Assembly: GCF_006440775.1 (NCBI RefSeq)
Contig: NZ_VFTZ01000021.1
Location: forward strand, 1-64,000
DNA from: Mesorhizobium sp. B2-7-2
Lineage (GTDB): Bacteria; Pseudomonadota; Alphaproteobacteria; Rhizobiales; Rhizobiaceae
DNA length: 64,000 bases
Reading direction: 5' to 3'
The notes below the pieces were generated by a model. That model searched no databases and had not been told where the DNA came from. It saw nothing but the letters and a program-made list of their open reading frames with translations. This document shows, one piece after another, positions 54,305 to 63,812 of the stretch. Within the stretch, counting starts at the first letter, position 1. The number at the start of each line of letters is the position of its first letter. Both the position numbers and the translations under genes were made by a program.

Positions 54305-55949
54305 AGAGCGCCTCCTTGAACGGCGCGGGACCGACACGGCGGTAGGCGTCGATGAAACGTTCGTCGGGACTGAGCCGAAGGCCGAGATAGGTATCGACGA
54401 TCTGCTCGATGGCATCGGTGATCTCATCCGAGGAGAAGCCGCGTCCGATGATCTCGCCGACGGATGTGTTTTCGTCGGCCGAACCGCCGAGCGTCACCTG
54501 ATAGAGCTCAGTGCCTTTCTTCTCCACGCCCAGAATGCCGATATGGCCGACATGGTGATGGCCGCAGGCGTTGATGCAGCCGGAGATCTTCAGCTTCAGC
54601 TCGCCGATCTCGCGCTGGCGCTCCAGCGAGGCGAAGCGGCGTGAGATTTCCTGCGCTACCGGGATCGAGCGGGCCGTGGCCAGCGCGCAATAATCGAGGC
54701 CCGGGCAGGAGATGATGTCGCTGATCAGATTGGAATTGGCTGTCGCCAGGCCGATCTCGACCAGCGCGTCATAGACGGCCTTGAGGTCGGCGCGCGCCAC
54801 ATGCGGCAGGATCAGGTTCTGTTCGTGGCTGACCCGCAATTCGTCGAAGGCGTACTTCTCGGCGATATCGGCAACCGCTTCCATTTGGCTGTCCGTTGCG
54901 TCGCCGGGCACCTCGCCGATGCCTTTGAGCGAGATCGTCACCGCCGCATAGTCGGGATGGCGATGCGTCACGACATTCTGGTCGAGCCATTCCGAAAAGC
55001 TCTTGGAATCGAGCCTGGCCTGTTTCACCGCATCATCGCCTTCCGGACGGGAAACCAGCGCCGGCGGCGCGAAATAGGCGTTGATCGCCTGGATATCGGC
55101 TTCCGGCAGCTTGAGCTCGGCGTCCTTCAGCGCCTGCCACTCGGCCTCGACCTGGCGGGTGATCTCCTCCACGCCGGTCTCGTGCACCAGGATCTTGATG
55201 CGCGCCTTGAACTTGTTGTCGCGACGGCCGTAGAGGTTGTACACGCGCAGGATGGCCGTGCAGTAGGACAGCAGCTCCGCCTCCGGCAGGAAGTCGCGGA
55301 TCTTTCTCGCCACCATCGGCGTGCGGCCCTGGCCGCCACCGACATAGACGGCGAAGCCCAGCTCGCCAGCCGCGTTCTTTTTCAGATGCAGGCCGATATC
55401 ATGCGTCTGGATGGCGGCGCGGTCGCGCTCGGCACCGGTCACCGCGATCTTGAACTTGCGCGGCAGGTACGAGAACTCGGGATGCACCGAAGACCATTGG
55501 CGCAGGATTTCCGCATAGGGACGCGGATCGGCGACCTCGTCGGCGGCGGCTCCGGCGAAATGGTCGGCGGTGACGTTGCGGATGCAGTTGCCGCTGGTCT
55601 GGATGGCATGCATCTCGACGCTCGCCAGATCGGCGAGGATCGCCGGGATGTCCGACAGCGCCGGCCAGTTGAACTGGATGTTCTGGCGCGTGGTGAAATG
55701 GCCGTAGCCCTTGTCGTATTTGCGCGCAATGTGGCCGAGCATGCGCAATTGCCTGCTGTTCAGCGTGCCGTAGGGCACGGCGATGCGCAGCATATAGGCG
55801 TGCAGCTGCAGATAGACGCCGTTCATCAGCCTGAGCGGCCGGAACTGGTCCTCGGTGATCTCGCCGGCAAGCCGGCGCTGCACCTGGTCGCTGAACTCGG
55901 CAACACGGGCGTGAACGAAATCCTGGTCGAACTCGTCGTAACGGTACAT
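54279..55949 (-). CDS. cysI: Sulfite reductase hemoprotein (nitrite/sulfite reductase family)
   Basis: A 556-residue siroheme/4Fe-4S enzyme. TSGNCIRNVTADHFAGAAAD is the siroheme-contact region, and the cluster ligands lie in CPGLDYCALATARS and KISGCINACGHHHVGHIG. It reduces sulfite to sulfide by six electrons. In this family ferredoxin-dependent nitrite and sulfite reductases are alike; the cys context decides. It follows DUF2849 by 41 bases and overlaps cysH. Confidence 0.95.
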   Translation of the reverse strand: MYRYDEFDQDFVHARVAEFSDQVQRRLAGEITEDQFRPLRLMNGVYLQLHAYMLRIAVPYGTLNSRQLRMLGHIARKYDKGYGHFTTRQNIQFNWPALSDIPAILADLASVEMHAIQTSGNCIRNVTADHFAGAAADEVADPRPYAEILRQWSSVHPEFSYLPRKFKIAVTGAERDRAAIQTHDIGLHLKKNAAGELGFAVYVGGGQGRTPMVARKIRDFLPEAELLSYCTAILRVYNLYGRRDNKFKARIKILVHETGVEEITRQVEAEWQALKDAELKLPEADIQAINAYFAPPALVSRPEGDDAVKQARLDSKSFSEWLDQNVVTHRHPDYAAVTISLKGIGEVPGDATDSQMEAVADIAEKYAFDELRVSHEQNLILPHVARADLKAVYDALVEIGLATANSNLISDIISCPGLDYCALATARSIPVAQEISRRFASLERQREIGELKLKISGCINACGHHHVGHIGILGVEKKGTELYQVTLGGSADENTSVGEIIGRGFSSDEITDAIEQIVDTYLGLRLSPDERFIDAYRRVGPAPFKEALYAGETKAA

Positions 55950-55990
55950 GCTTCGTCTTTCAGGGCGCGTCCGCCCGCTGCTTTCGTTGG

Positions 55991-56296
55991 TTAAGCCGCC
56001 CGTGCCGGTTGCGGGCTCGCCTGCTTGCCGAGATCGGTGCGGATGGTCGGGCCCGCGGCGCGGATCTTTTCGCGCAGCCGCACCGGTTCGACCAGGCCAT
56101 CGACCACCGTGACGTCGATCAGGTTGACGTCGACCACCTCGTTGTTGGCTCCAGCCGCGGCGCCGATCGCTTCCAGCCGGTCCTCCGCCGTCTTGTCATG
56201 CGCGATATCGGCGTGACCAACCGTCTCCGCCCAGCCGCCATCGGCATACCAGACGGCGATGCCGTCGGAGAGCCTGTTCGCGGTGAGAACCTTCAT
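55991..56296 (-). CDS. DUF2849 family protein
   Basis: A 101-residue protein: MKVLTANRLSDGIAVWYADG, WAETVGHADIAHDKTAEDRL and VVDVNLIDVTVVDGLVEPVR agree with DUF2849, a family found almost only between cysG and cysI in alphaproteobacteria. A role in sulfite reductase maturation or activity is inferred from position. It overlaps cysG by four bases (ATGA). Confidence 0.92.
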   Translation of the reverse strand: MKVLTANRLSDGIAVWYADGGWAETVGHADIAHDKTAEDRLEAIGAAAGANNEVVDVNLIDVTVVDGLVEPVRLREKIRAAGPTIRTDLGKQASPQPARAA

Positions 56297-57741
56297 TGCC
56301 GGACTCCTTCGGCCACGGCTGAAGCCGCGCCCTCATGCTTATGTGCCGCGAGCGGCTCGGATTGTTCGAAATTGGCGCCGGCGACGGCGTCGCCGATGAT
56401 CGTCATCACCGGTCCGGTGAGATCGGCGCGCTCCTCCAGCGACGGCAGGTCGGCAAGCGTGCCGTGGAAACGGCGGCGGTTGCCGAGGCTGGCATTCTCG
56501 ACGACGGCAACTGCAGTGTCCGGCGACAGTCCCGCTTCGATCAGCCGCCCGGCGACTTCGGCGGCCACCGAACGGCCCATATAGACGGCAACGGTCGCGC
56601 CCGAGATGGCAAGCTTGGCCCAGTCGGGCAGCGAGTTGCCCTTGAGGTCGTGGCCGGTGGTGAACACCATCGAGGACGAAACGCCGCGCAGCGTCAGCGG
56701 CAGCTCGAAATCGGCGGCGGCGGCGAAGGCCGCGGTGACGCCCGGAACCACCTCATAGACGATCCCGGCCTCGCGCAGCGCCGCCATTTCCTCGCCGGCG
56801 CGGCCGAACACCAGCGGATCGCCGGACTTCAGCCGCACCACGCGGTTGCCGGCGCGGCCAAGCTCGATGAGCAGCGCGTTGATCTCTTCCTGGCTCTTGG
56901 AATGGCAGCCCTTGCGTTTTCCCACCGGCAGGCGCTCGGCGTCGCGGCGACCCATGGCGACGATCGCTTCCGGCACCAGCGCGTCATAGACGATGGCATC
57001 GGCCTCCAACAGCAGGCGATGCGCGCGCAAGGTCAAAAGGTCCTCGGCACCCGGACCGGCGCCGACCAGCGCGATATGTCCCTCGACCGGGGCGTCCTGG
57101 GCCAAGAGCTCGAGCGCCGCGCCATGCGCCTCGGCGAGGTCGCCTGCTTCAATGGCCTTGGCCGGCGCGCCGGCGAAGAAATCGCTCCAGAAGCGGCGGC
57201 GGCGATTGCCCTTCGGCAGGCGCTCGGCGGCGGCGCGGAAGGACGCGGCAAGTGCCGCCAGGCGGCCGAGCGACGGCGACAGCATGCGGTCGATGCGCCC
57301 GCGCAGCATCTGCGCCAGAACCGGTCCGGCGCCCTCTGTGCCGATGGCGATCGCCACCGGCGCCCGGTTGACCAATGCAGGCGTGAAGAAATCGCACAGC
57401 TCCGGACGGTCCACGGCGTTGACCGCAATGCCCAGCCGCCGCGCGTCCTCGACGACGCGACGATCGAGCGCCTCGTCGCCGCTGGCGGCGAACACCAGGG
57501 CGGCACCTTGGAGATGCGCGGCCTCATAGGCTGCGTCAATGTGAACAGCGCCGGCCGACGCGATGAAATCCAGCAGGCCGTCGCTGGCATCATCGGCAAC
57601 GATGCGCAGCAGCGCGCTCGATTGCGAAAGCAGCCTTGCCTTGGCGAGCGCCTCCTCGCCATTGCCGACGATGGCTACGGCTTCGCCGTCGACCCGCATG
57701 AAGACGGGAAAGGCATTGAGCTTGGCGTTGGCTGGCGACAT
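56293..57741 (-). CDS. cysG: Siroheme synthase CysG (trifunctional)
   Basis: A 482-residue enzyme. The N-terminal part (to about residue 210) is the precorrin-2 dehydrogenase/ferrochelatase domain (AVAIVGNGEEALAKARLLSQ, AVNAVDRPELCDFFTPALVN). The C-terminal part is the uroporphyrinogen III methyltransferase (GHIALVGAGPGAEDLLTLRA, VVRLKSGDPLVFGRAGEEMA). Together they make siroheme for CysI. ATG 57741 is used; a TTG twelve bases upstream is possible. First gene of the cysG-DUF2849-cysI-cysH-DUF934 operon. Confidence 0.95.
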   Translation of the reverse strand: MSPANAKLNAFPVFMRVDGEAVAIVGNGEEALAKARLLSQSSALLRIVADDASDGLLDFIASAGAVHIDAAYEAAHLQGAALVFAASGDEALDRRVVEDARRLGIAVNAVDRPELCDFFTPALVNRAPVAIAIGTEGAGPVLAQMLRGRIDRMLSPSLGRLAALAASFRAAAERLPKGNRRRRFWSDFFAGAPAKAIEAGDLAEAHGAALELLAQDAPVEGHIALVGAGPGAEDLLTLRAHRLLLEADAIVYDALVPEAIVAMGRRDAERLPVGKRKGCHSKSQEEINALLIELGRAGNRVVRLKSGDPLVFGRAGEEMAALREAGIVYEVVPGVTAAFAAAADFELPLTLRGVSSSMVFTTGHDLKGNSLPDWAKLAISGATVAVYMGRSVAAEVAGRLIEAGLSPDTAVAVVENASLGNRRRFHGTLADLPSLEERADLTGPVMTIIGDAVAGANFEQSEPLAAHKHEGAASAVAEGVRQ

Positions 57742-58157
57742 GGCGATGAGCAATACTGAAACAGTTTGGCAGTTTTACGCGGCCACGCCCAAAATCAGAA
57801 GGCAAGCACTCGCGCGCCGCCGAACGGCAGGCAATCGCTTTTTCGCAACCGCGAAGGCCAAGAGAAAAAAATTCTACTTCGAGGCTGAGACGGCCGGACC
57901 GGCATAAGAAACCGCCTTGATCCGTCGTAATTTTTAGCGCCCGACGGGGAAAGCCGCAAAGCGGTTTATTCTAAATTCTACTAAGTTACTAGATTAAAGC
58001 CGACCCTGCGGGATCGGCGCTCGACCGTGTCTGCCGGAAGCGATCGAGACGCCATCGCCGGATCGGAACAATCATGCCTCGCGGCTCGTTTGCCTAGCAA
58101 TCCATTTGCCGATCCCAAGCTCCATCTATCGGCAAGCAGCGGCCAAGGAGGAACACC
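57742..58157. promoter_or_regulatory. Divergent control region of cysG and the host-attachment gene
   Basis: This 416-base region contains no gene that I can support. An AT-rich block around 57960-58000 (TTATTCTAAATTCTACTAAG and ACTAGATTAAAG) probably carries the cys promoter and a LysR-type (CysB/CbL-like) site, to judge by its imperfect dyad. A small hairpin AAAGCCGCAAAGCGGTTT lies at 57952-57969. On the other side AAGGAGG precedes the ATG at 58158. Confidence 0.4.
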
Positions 58158-58598
58158 ATGAGCATCAAGCTGAAACACGGACTGTGGGTCATCGTGGCCG
58201 ATGGCGAAAAGGCGCTCTTCCTGCGCAACCGGGGCGACGCCAAGTTCCCGAACCTGGAAGTGGTGCAGGAGATGGAGCAGGACAACCCCGCCACGCGCGA
58301 GCAAGGCAGCGGAAAGCCGGGCCGGTACAGCAACGAGGGACCTCGCAGCGCCATTGAGGAGACCGACTGGCACCGTCTCGGCAAGGAACGCTTCGCCGTC
58401 GACATTGCGGACCGGCTCTACAAGCTGGCGCATCGGGGCGCGTTCGACGCGGTCGTGCTGATCGCGCCGCCGCAGGTGCTTGGCGAGATGCGCCAGAAAC
58501 TGCACAAGGAGGTTTGCGAGAAGGTGCAGGCGGAAATCCCCAAGACGCTCACCAACCATACGATTCTCGACATCGAGAACCTGCTCCAGGCGGCATGA
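58158..58598 (+). CDS. Host attachment family protein
   Basis: A 146-residue protein with KLKHGLWVIVADGEKALFLR, RDLYKLAHRG-like RLYKLAHRGAFDAVVLIAPP and LGEMRQKLHKEVCEKVQAEI, NHTILDIENLLQA, as in the family named for an Agrobacterium protein required for attachment to host cells. The fold resembles the eRF1-like/VLRF1 group. The molecular role is not established. ATG follows AAGGAGG. A CPA2 antiporter remnant lies immediately downstream. Confidence 0.9.
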   Translation: MSIKLKHGLWVIVADGEKALFLRNRGDAKFPNLEVVQEMEQDNPATREQGSGKPGRYSNEGPRSAIEETDWHRLGKERFAVDIADRLYKLAHRGAFDAVVLIAPPQVLGEMRQKLHKEVCEKVQAEIPKTLTNHTILDIENLLQAA

Positions 58599-58657
58599 AG
58601 CGGCGAAAGAAAAGCGGCTGAGGGCAAAACAGGGTCCCGAAGCCGTCTCCCCGCGCC

Positions 58658-58845
58658 GCCAATCGGGCGATCAGCGCCATTGCCCGCGCTCATTGCGACG
58701 CCGAGGTCGAGCACCTCAAAGGACCGGGCCCGACGCCGTGATCATGGGCGAGCGCGAGATCGCTTGCGGTATCGTCGAGGTGGTGACCGGCAAGACCCTC
58801 GATCGGGCCGGGCCTGCCATGGAGATCAACCCGCAGCCTGCTTGA
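58658..58845 (+). pseudogene. Fragment of a CPA2 (KefB/YbaL-type) antiporter, RCK C-terminus
   Basis: In one frame the sequence reads ANRAISAIARAHCDAEVEHL, and after a one-base shift near 58724 it continues PDAVIMGEREIACGIVEVVT and stops at 58845. This matches the end of TrkA-N/RCK domains of monovalent cation:proton antiporters (IARAHxDxEVExL...GADxVxMGEREIAR). No upstream part of the gene is present, and the fragment is frameshifted. It is therefore a relic. Confidence 0.65.
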
Positions 58846-58851
58846 TGGATG

Positions 58852-59658
58852 TCAGGCCCGGAACGCGGAACCGCCATTCTGCGCGATGTCGTTAAGATAT
58901 TTCGCCGGCGGCTTGCCCAGCGCCTTTTTGAACATGGTGATGAAAGCGGTCACGGATTCATAGCCGAGATCGCCCGACACCTGCTGCACGCTGGCGCCGG
59001 AAGACAGCTCCCTGAGCGCGACGATCAGCTGCAGCTGCTGGCGCCAGCGCCCGAAGCTCAGGCCCGTCTCCTTCACGACGAGGCGCGCCAGGCTGCTCTC
59101 ACTGAGCGCTACGCGGTCCGCCCACTCCGCCAGCGTGCTGCGATCGGCAGGGTCGTCGGCCAGCGCTTCGGCGATCCGACGCAGCCGCGGCTCGGCCGAG
59201 ATCGGCAAATGCAATTGCTGGACAGGCATACGCGGCAATTCCGCGAGCAGCACGCTTCCAAGGAAATTGCCGCGCGCATCGTCCGGCGCGCACTCCGACA
59301 GTTCGACGATCAACTCGCGCAGCAGCGGCGAGATCGAAAGCGTGCAGCACCGGTCCGGCAGGTCGGCGGCGCCGGGCTCGATATAGACGAAGAAAATCCG
59401 CGCGTTCGCCGTCGCGATGTTGCTGTGTTCCATGCGGCTCGGCACCCACACCCCGCAATGCGGCGGCACCATCCAAAGACCGCTCGGAACGCGGCAGATA
59501 ACGCCGCCGCCGAGCGCGACGACGAGCTGCCCCTTGCGATGCCAATGCTCACGCGCCTCGGCCCTGGTCTCGGTGACATCGACGCCGACAGCCATCGCCG
59601 GCGCGGCCACGTCGTCGACGTCGAAATCCAGCCACGGCCAGCGAAGCGGCTGTCTCAT
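58852..59658 (-). CDS. AraC family transcriptional regulator
   Basis: A 268-residue regulator. The N-terminal cupin domain (EHWHRKGQLVVALGGGVICR, PPHCGVWVPSRMEHSNIATA) binds an effector. The C-terminal AraC domain has LAEWADRVALSESSLARLVV and SVQQVSGDLGYESVTAFITM with FKKALGKPPAKYL. It is divergent from the reductase at 59785, its likely target, a common regulator/reductase pair. Its end lies six bases beyond the antiporter remnant. Confidence 0.92.
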   Translation of the reverse strand: MRQPLRWPWLDFDVDDVAAPAMAVGVDVTETRAEAREHWHRKGQLVVALGGGVICRVPSGLWMVPPHCGVWVPSRMEHSNIATANARIFFVYIEPGAADLPDRCCTLSISPLLRELIVELSECAPDDARGNFLGSVLLAELPRMPVQQLHLPISAEPRLRRIAEALADDPADRSTLAEWADRVALSESSLARLVVKETGLSFGRWRQQLQLIVALRELSSGASVQQVSGDLGYESVTAFITMFKKALGKPPAKYLNDIAQNGGSAFRA

Positions 59659-59784
59659 TCTTGACTGCTTTCAGCGATCATCTGGCTTTATCTCTAAATT
59701 CTTCGACCACGAAAGTCGATAGGCTCCAGCCAATTCATCAATCGATCGCGACTCCCAAACGCCAAATTCAAAAGGATGGGGCCC

Positions 59785-60707
59785 ATGCTCGCTCTCGCCA
59801 TCTCTTCCGACAGCTCCGACCGGCTGAAGCTCACCGAGGTCGATCAGCCAAACTGCAATGGAAATGAAGTATTGGTGGCAGTTCATACAACATCGTTGAA
59901 TCGTGGCGAGCTGCGCCTGCTCGGCATACGACCTGACGGGTGGATACCTGGCCAGGACATCGTCGGCATTGTCGAGCGCGCGGCGGCCGATGGCTCAGGC
60001 CCGACCGCAGGCACGCGCGTTGCCGCCTTGGTCGACCAGGCCGGCTGGGCTGAACGGGTGACCGTTCCGACCGATCGTCTTGCCGTCGTGCCGGACGCAG
60101 TCAGCTTCGCCGCCGCAGCCACGCTTCCCGTGGCGGGCACGACGGCGCTGAGGACCTTGCGCCATGGCGGTGACCTGGCCGGACAGCAGGTCCTGATCAC
60201 CGGCGCGAGCGGCGCGGTCGGTCGTTTCCAGGTCCAGATCGCCCGCGAGCAAGGCGCTTCGGTGACAGCGGTCGCTTCGGCGCGGCATCACGATGACCTT
60301 CGCGATCTGGGCGCCGGGCAGCTCGTCGAGTCGGTCGAACTGGCCGAGGGACCCTTTTCGCTGATCACCGAGTCGGTTGGCGGCAAAAGCCTCGCCGATG
60401 CGATCGAGCGCATCGCGCCCGGCGGGACCATCGTCATGTTCGGTTCGAGCAGCGGCGAGCTCACGCCGATCGGCTTCCGTCAATTCGCTCCCGGCCACGA
60501 AGGCGCGCGGCTACAGACCAGACCTTCGCCTATTACACGTCCGGCTCAGCCATCGGCGCCGACATCGCCGCGCTGCTCGATCTGGTCGCGGCCGGCCGGC
60601 TGGAGACCCGCGTGGCCATGACAGTGCCGTGGGCGGACATCGGCCGGGCCCTGGACGCGCTACGGCAGCGCAGCTTCAGCGGCAAGGCCGTTGTCACCAT
60701 GACCTGA
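59785..60707 (+). pseudogene. Zinc-type MDR oxidoreductase (quinone reductase-like) with 5-bp duplication
   Basis: The frame from ATG 59785 encodes an MDR-family reductase: VHTTSLNRGELRLLGIRPDG, WIPGQDIVGIVERAA, VLITGASGAVGRFQVQIARE and FGSSSGELTPIGFRQFAPGH. After GARLQT homology moves to another frame, FAYYTSGSAIGADIAALLDL, which runs to a stop at 60707. Between them AGACC is present twice in tandem (60515-60519, 60520-60524). Removing one copy restores an open frame of about 305 residues. The unrepaired frame ends at 60621 with 41 foreign residues, so the enzyme is probably inactive. Confidence 0.88.
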
Positions 60708-60717
60708 AGTCAGCCAA

Positions 60718-61467
60718 TCAAACGTGCTGGCCGCCATTGATGTGGATCTCCGAGCCGGTGACGTAGGACGCCTGGCCCGAGCACAGGAAGAAGATGATGT
60801 CGGCCACTTCCGAAGTGGCGCCCAGCCGTCTCAGCGGGATCGTCTCGACTATTCTGTCGGTGCCGGGCGAAAGGATCGCCGTGTCGATCTCGCCCGGCGC
60901 GATCGCATTGACGCGGATGCCGTGCGGCCCGAAGTCATGCGCCATCTCGCGCGTCAGCGAGCCGAGCGCCGCTTTCGACGTGGCATAGGCCGTGCCGGCG
61001 AACGGATGCACCCTGGTGCCGGCGATCGAGGTGACATTGACGATCGAGCCCTTCGCGGCGGCGAGTTCCTTGAACAGGCCCCTTGCCAGCATGATCGGCG
61101 CGAAGAAATTGACCTGGAACACGTCGCGCCAGACATGCATCGGCGTCTCGATCGAGTCCATGCGCCTGCCGTCTTTCAGCTTCGGCGAAATGCCGGCATT
61201 GTTGACCAGGGCGTGCAGTTGCCCGCCATGCGCCTCCAGCCGGTGACGGATTTCCGAAACGGCGATGCCGACGTCTTCCTGGTCGGCGAGGTCGACCTTG
61301 ATGTGGTCCTCCGGGCCGGCCGGCCACGGGCAGTCCTCGGCAAAGGCTTGGCGCGAGCAGGTGATGACGCGCCAGCCTTCGCGCGAAAAGCGCTTCACCG
61401 TCGCATGACCGATGCCGCGGCTGGCGCCGGTGAGCACGATCGTTTTTCTGCTGTCGGTCTCGGCCAT
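60718..61467 (-). CDS. SDR family oxidoreductase
   Basis: A 249-residue short-chain dehydrogenase. The cofactor motif is VLTGASRGIGHATVKRF, followed by LVNNAGISPKLKDG, catalytic Ser in IVNVTSIAGTRVHPFAGTAY and the YxxxK site AYATSKAALGSLTREMA. IRVNAIAPGEIDTAILSPGT is also standard. The substrate is unknown. It is convergent with the damaged reductase, ten bases away. Confidence 0.93.
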   Translation of the reverse strand: MAETDSRKTIVLTGASRGIGHATVKRFSREGWRVITCSRQAFAEDCPWPAGPEDHIKVDLADQEDVGIAVSEIRHRLEAHGGQLHALVNNAGISPKLKDGRRMDSIETPMHVWRDVFQVNFFAPIMLARGLFKELAAAKGSIVNVTSIAGTRVHPFAGTAYATSKAALGSLTREMAHDFGPHGIRVNAIAPGEIDTAILSPGTDRIVETIPLRRLGATSEVADIIFFLCSGQASYVTGSEIHINGGQHV

Positions 61468-61532
61468 GGTTTTGTCTCCGGCCGGACATGTAGCCGAAGG
61501 CGCTTGCCATTACGAGAGGTGAAGTTGCCGCT

Positions 61533-63812
61533 CTAACCGCCGCCCAGTATATCGAGGATCGAAGTCTGGCGCTTTTTCGTCGGGCCGCCGACATTTCCGG
61601 GCGGCACCGGATGCTTGATCGAGGCGGTTTCGCCGCTGTCGCTCGGCATGCCGAAGCCGCCGGTATCGACGGTCTCGGCAGGTCGCGTGGTCCGCACCTG
61701 ACGCGCGGGCGCCTGCGCGACAGGCTGCGATGGAGCGGCAGGCTGTGACTGGCCGACAGCCGCGGGCGGCGCAGGCGGCGGCTGCGATGCATCCGCCGAC
61801 GGGATCTCGTCCGGCACGATCGTGTCGGACGGCGTCGACTTCCAGGTGCCGGGCAGCGGCCGCACCGGCACGCCCTCATGCGCGGCCACCATGAATTCGT
61901 GCCAGGCCTGCGCCGGCAGGGCGCCGCCGGTGACCTTCTTCATCGGGCTGCCGTCGTCATTGCCGAACCACACGCCGGTGGTGAGATTGGCGGTGTAGCC
62001 GACGAACCAGGCGTCGCGCGAGTTCTGGCTGGTGCCGGTCTTGCCGGCCGACGGCCAATTGAAGGCCGCCTTCTTGGCGGTGCCGATCTCGACCGTGCCG
62101 GTCATCATCGAATTCATCATACCGACGACGTCGGCCTTGATGACGCGCGGCGCGCTGCCGCCGCTGTTCTCGTAAAGCACCTTGCCGTCGCCGGTGGTGA
62201 TGCGGCGGATGAAATGGACGTCCGGCTTGTAGCCGCCATTGGCGAACGGGACGTAGGCGGAAGTCAGCTCCAGCGGCGTCACCTCCGAGGTGCCGAGCGC
62301 GATCGAGGTGTTGGCCTGCAGATCGGACTGGATGCCCATGCGATGCGCGGCTTCCACCACCGCGTCGGGCCCGACTTCCATGGTGAGCTGCGCCGCCACC
62401 GAGTTCAGCGACTTGGCCAAAGCCGTGGCCAGCGTCACCTTGCCGTAATATTTGCCGCCGTAATTGTCGGGCGTCCATTTGCCGATTTTGATCGGCGCGT
62501 CGTTGCGCACGCTGTCCGGCGTGCGGCCTGCTTCCAGCGCCGCCATGTAGACGAACGGCTTGAAGGCCGAGCCTGGCTGCCGCCGCGCTTCCGAGGCGCG
62601 ATCGAACTGGCTTGTCGAATAATCATAGCCGCCGACCATGGCGCGCACCGCGCCGGAATCGTCGATCGACACCAGCGCGCCCTGCGTGACGTTGAGCTTC
62701 TTGCCGCTTTCGTCGATCAGCCGGCGGATCGACTGTTCGGCAAGCTTCTGCAGGGTCAAGTCGACGGTCGTGTCGACGACGATGTCGCCGCGCACGTCGC
62801 CGATGAGATCGGGAAGCTCCTCCATCACCGTGTCGGCGACATAATTCTCGGAGCCGGTCCAGTAGGACGGTGCGCGCGTCGCCGGCGCGCTCAGCGCCAC
62901 CTTGTATTCCTTGTCGCTGATCTTGCCTTCCTCGCGCATGGCCGCGAGCACGAGCTGCGCCCGCTCCTCGGCCGCCTTCGGATCGCGCGCCGGCGAAAGC
63001 TTGGACGGCGCCTTGAGCAGCCCCGCCAGCAACGCGGCCTCCGAAAGGCTCACGTCGCGCGCGCTCTTGCCGAAATAGCGCCGCGAAGCCGCTTCCACGC
63101 CATAGGCTCCGGATCCGAAATAGACCCGGTTGAGGTACATTTCGAGGATCTGGTCCTTGCTGTGCTTGTGCTCCAGCCACAGCGCCAGGAGCACTTCCTG
63201 TACCTTGCGCTCCAGCGTGCGGTCCGGCGTCAGGAACAGGTTCTTCGCCAGCTGCTGCGTCAGCGTCGAACCGCCTTGCGAGAAATGGCCGCCGAGAACG
63301 TTGGTGACCATGGCGCGTGAAAGCCCGATCGGGTCGATGCCGAAATGCGAATAGAAGCGGCGGTCCTCGATGGCGACGACGGCTTGCGGGATATAAGGCG
63401 ACATTTCATGCAGGCCGACGGCCTCGCCGCCCGACATGCCGCGATTGGCGATCAGCCCGCCATCGACCGACACGATCTTGATGTTGGGCGCGCGGTCGGG
63501 GATCGACCAGGTGGTCGCCGCCGGCATCTTGGCGCCGTAATAGACGACGATGCCGGCCGCGGCGATGCCGCCCCAGATGCAGAGCACGAAGCACCAGTAG
63601 ACCAGGCGGGTGGCGATGCCGAACAGCCCGCGCCGGCTTCCGCCGCGCCCGCGGCGTGAGGTTTTCGCCTTGGCGGATCTGCCCTTCGCAGTGGATTTAC
63701 GATTGCGCCGCACGACGCGATCCTCTTCGCTCACCGAAAACCCTTCGGAGGATTTCGCGCGCGGCGCCTCCTCGAAGCTCGGTTCGATGCGACTGTCTCT
63801 GCGGTTCGCCAT
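61533..63812 (-). CDS. Class A penicillin-binding protein (PBP1A family)
   Basis: A 759-residue bifunctional murein synthase. A basic N-terminus (about 60 residues) and one span (YWCFVLCIWGGIAAAGIVVY) lead to the GT51 transglycosylase domain with AIEDRRFYSHFGIDPIG and GGSTLTQQLAKNLFL. The transpeptidase domain has the SxxK site in RQPGSAFKPFVYMAALEAG, SxN in LAKSLNSVAAQLT and KTGTS in WPSAGKTGTSQNSRDAW. The C-terminal about 100 residues are Pro/Gln/Ala-rich and probably disordered. It polymerises and cross-links peptidoglycan at the inner membrane. Confidence 0.95.
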   Translation of the reverse strand: MANRRDSRIEPSFEEAPRAKSSEGFSVSEEDRVVRRNRKSTAKGRSAKAKTSRRGRGGSRRGLFGIATRLVYWCFVLCIWGGIAAAGIVVYYGAKMPAATTWSIPDRAPNIKIVSVDGGLIANRGMSGGEAVGLHEMSPYIPQAVVAIEDRRFYSHFGIDPIGLSRAMVTNVLGGHFSQGGSTLTQQLAKNLFLTPDRTLERKVQEVLLALWLEHKHSKDQILEMYLNRVYFGSGAYGVEAASRRYFGKSARDVSLSEAALLAGLLKAPSKLSPARDPKAAEERAQLVLAAMREEGKISDKEYKVALSAPATRAPSYWTGSENYVADTVMEELPDLIGDVRGDIVVDTTVDLTLQKLAEQSIRRLIDESGKKLNVTQGALVSIDDSGAVRAMVGGYDYSTSQFDRASEARRQPGSAFKPFVYMAALEAGRTPDSVRNDAPIKIGKWTPDNYGGKYYGKVTLATALAKSLNSVAAQLTMEVGPDAVVEAAHRMGIQSDLQANTSIALGTSEVTPLELTSAYVPFANGGYKPDVHFIRRITTGDGKVLYENSGGSAPRVIKADVVGMMNSMMTGTVEIGTAKKAAFNWPSAGKTGTSQNSRDAWFVGYTANLTTGVWFGNDDGSPMKKVTGGALPAQAWHEFMVAAHEGVPVRPLPGTWKSTPSDTIVPDEIPSADASQPPPAPPAAVGQSQPAAPSQPVAQAPARQVRTTRPAETVDTGGFGMPSDSGETASIKHPVPPGNVGGPTKKRQTSILDILGGG

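Noticed and set aside
54801-57759. Plus-strand open frames of about 400 and 470 codons opposite cysI and cysG
   Set aside because: Both overlie well-conserved siroheme and sulfite reductase genes and have no family features of their own.
61878-63320. Plus-strand open frame of 480 codons opposite the PBP1A gene
   Set aside because: His/Arg/Gly-rich antisense translation; the minus strand carries complete transglycosylase and transpeptidase motifs.
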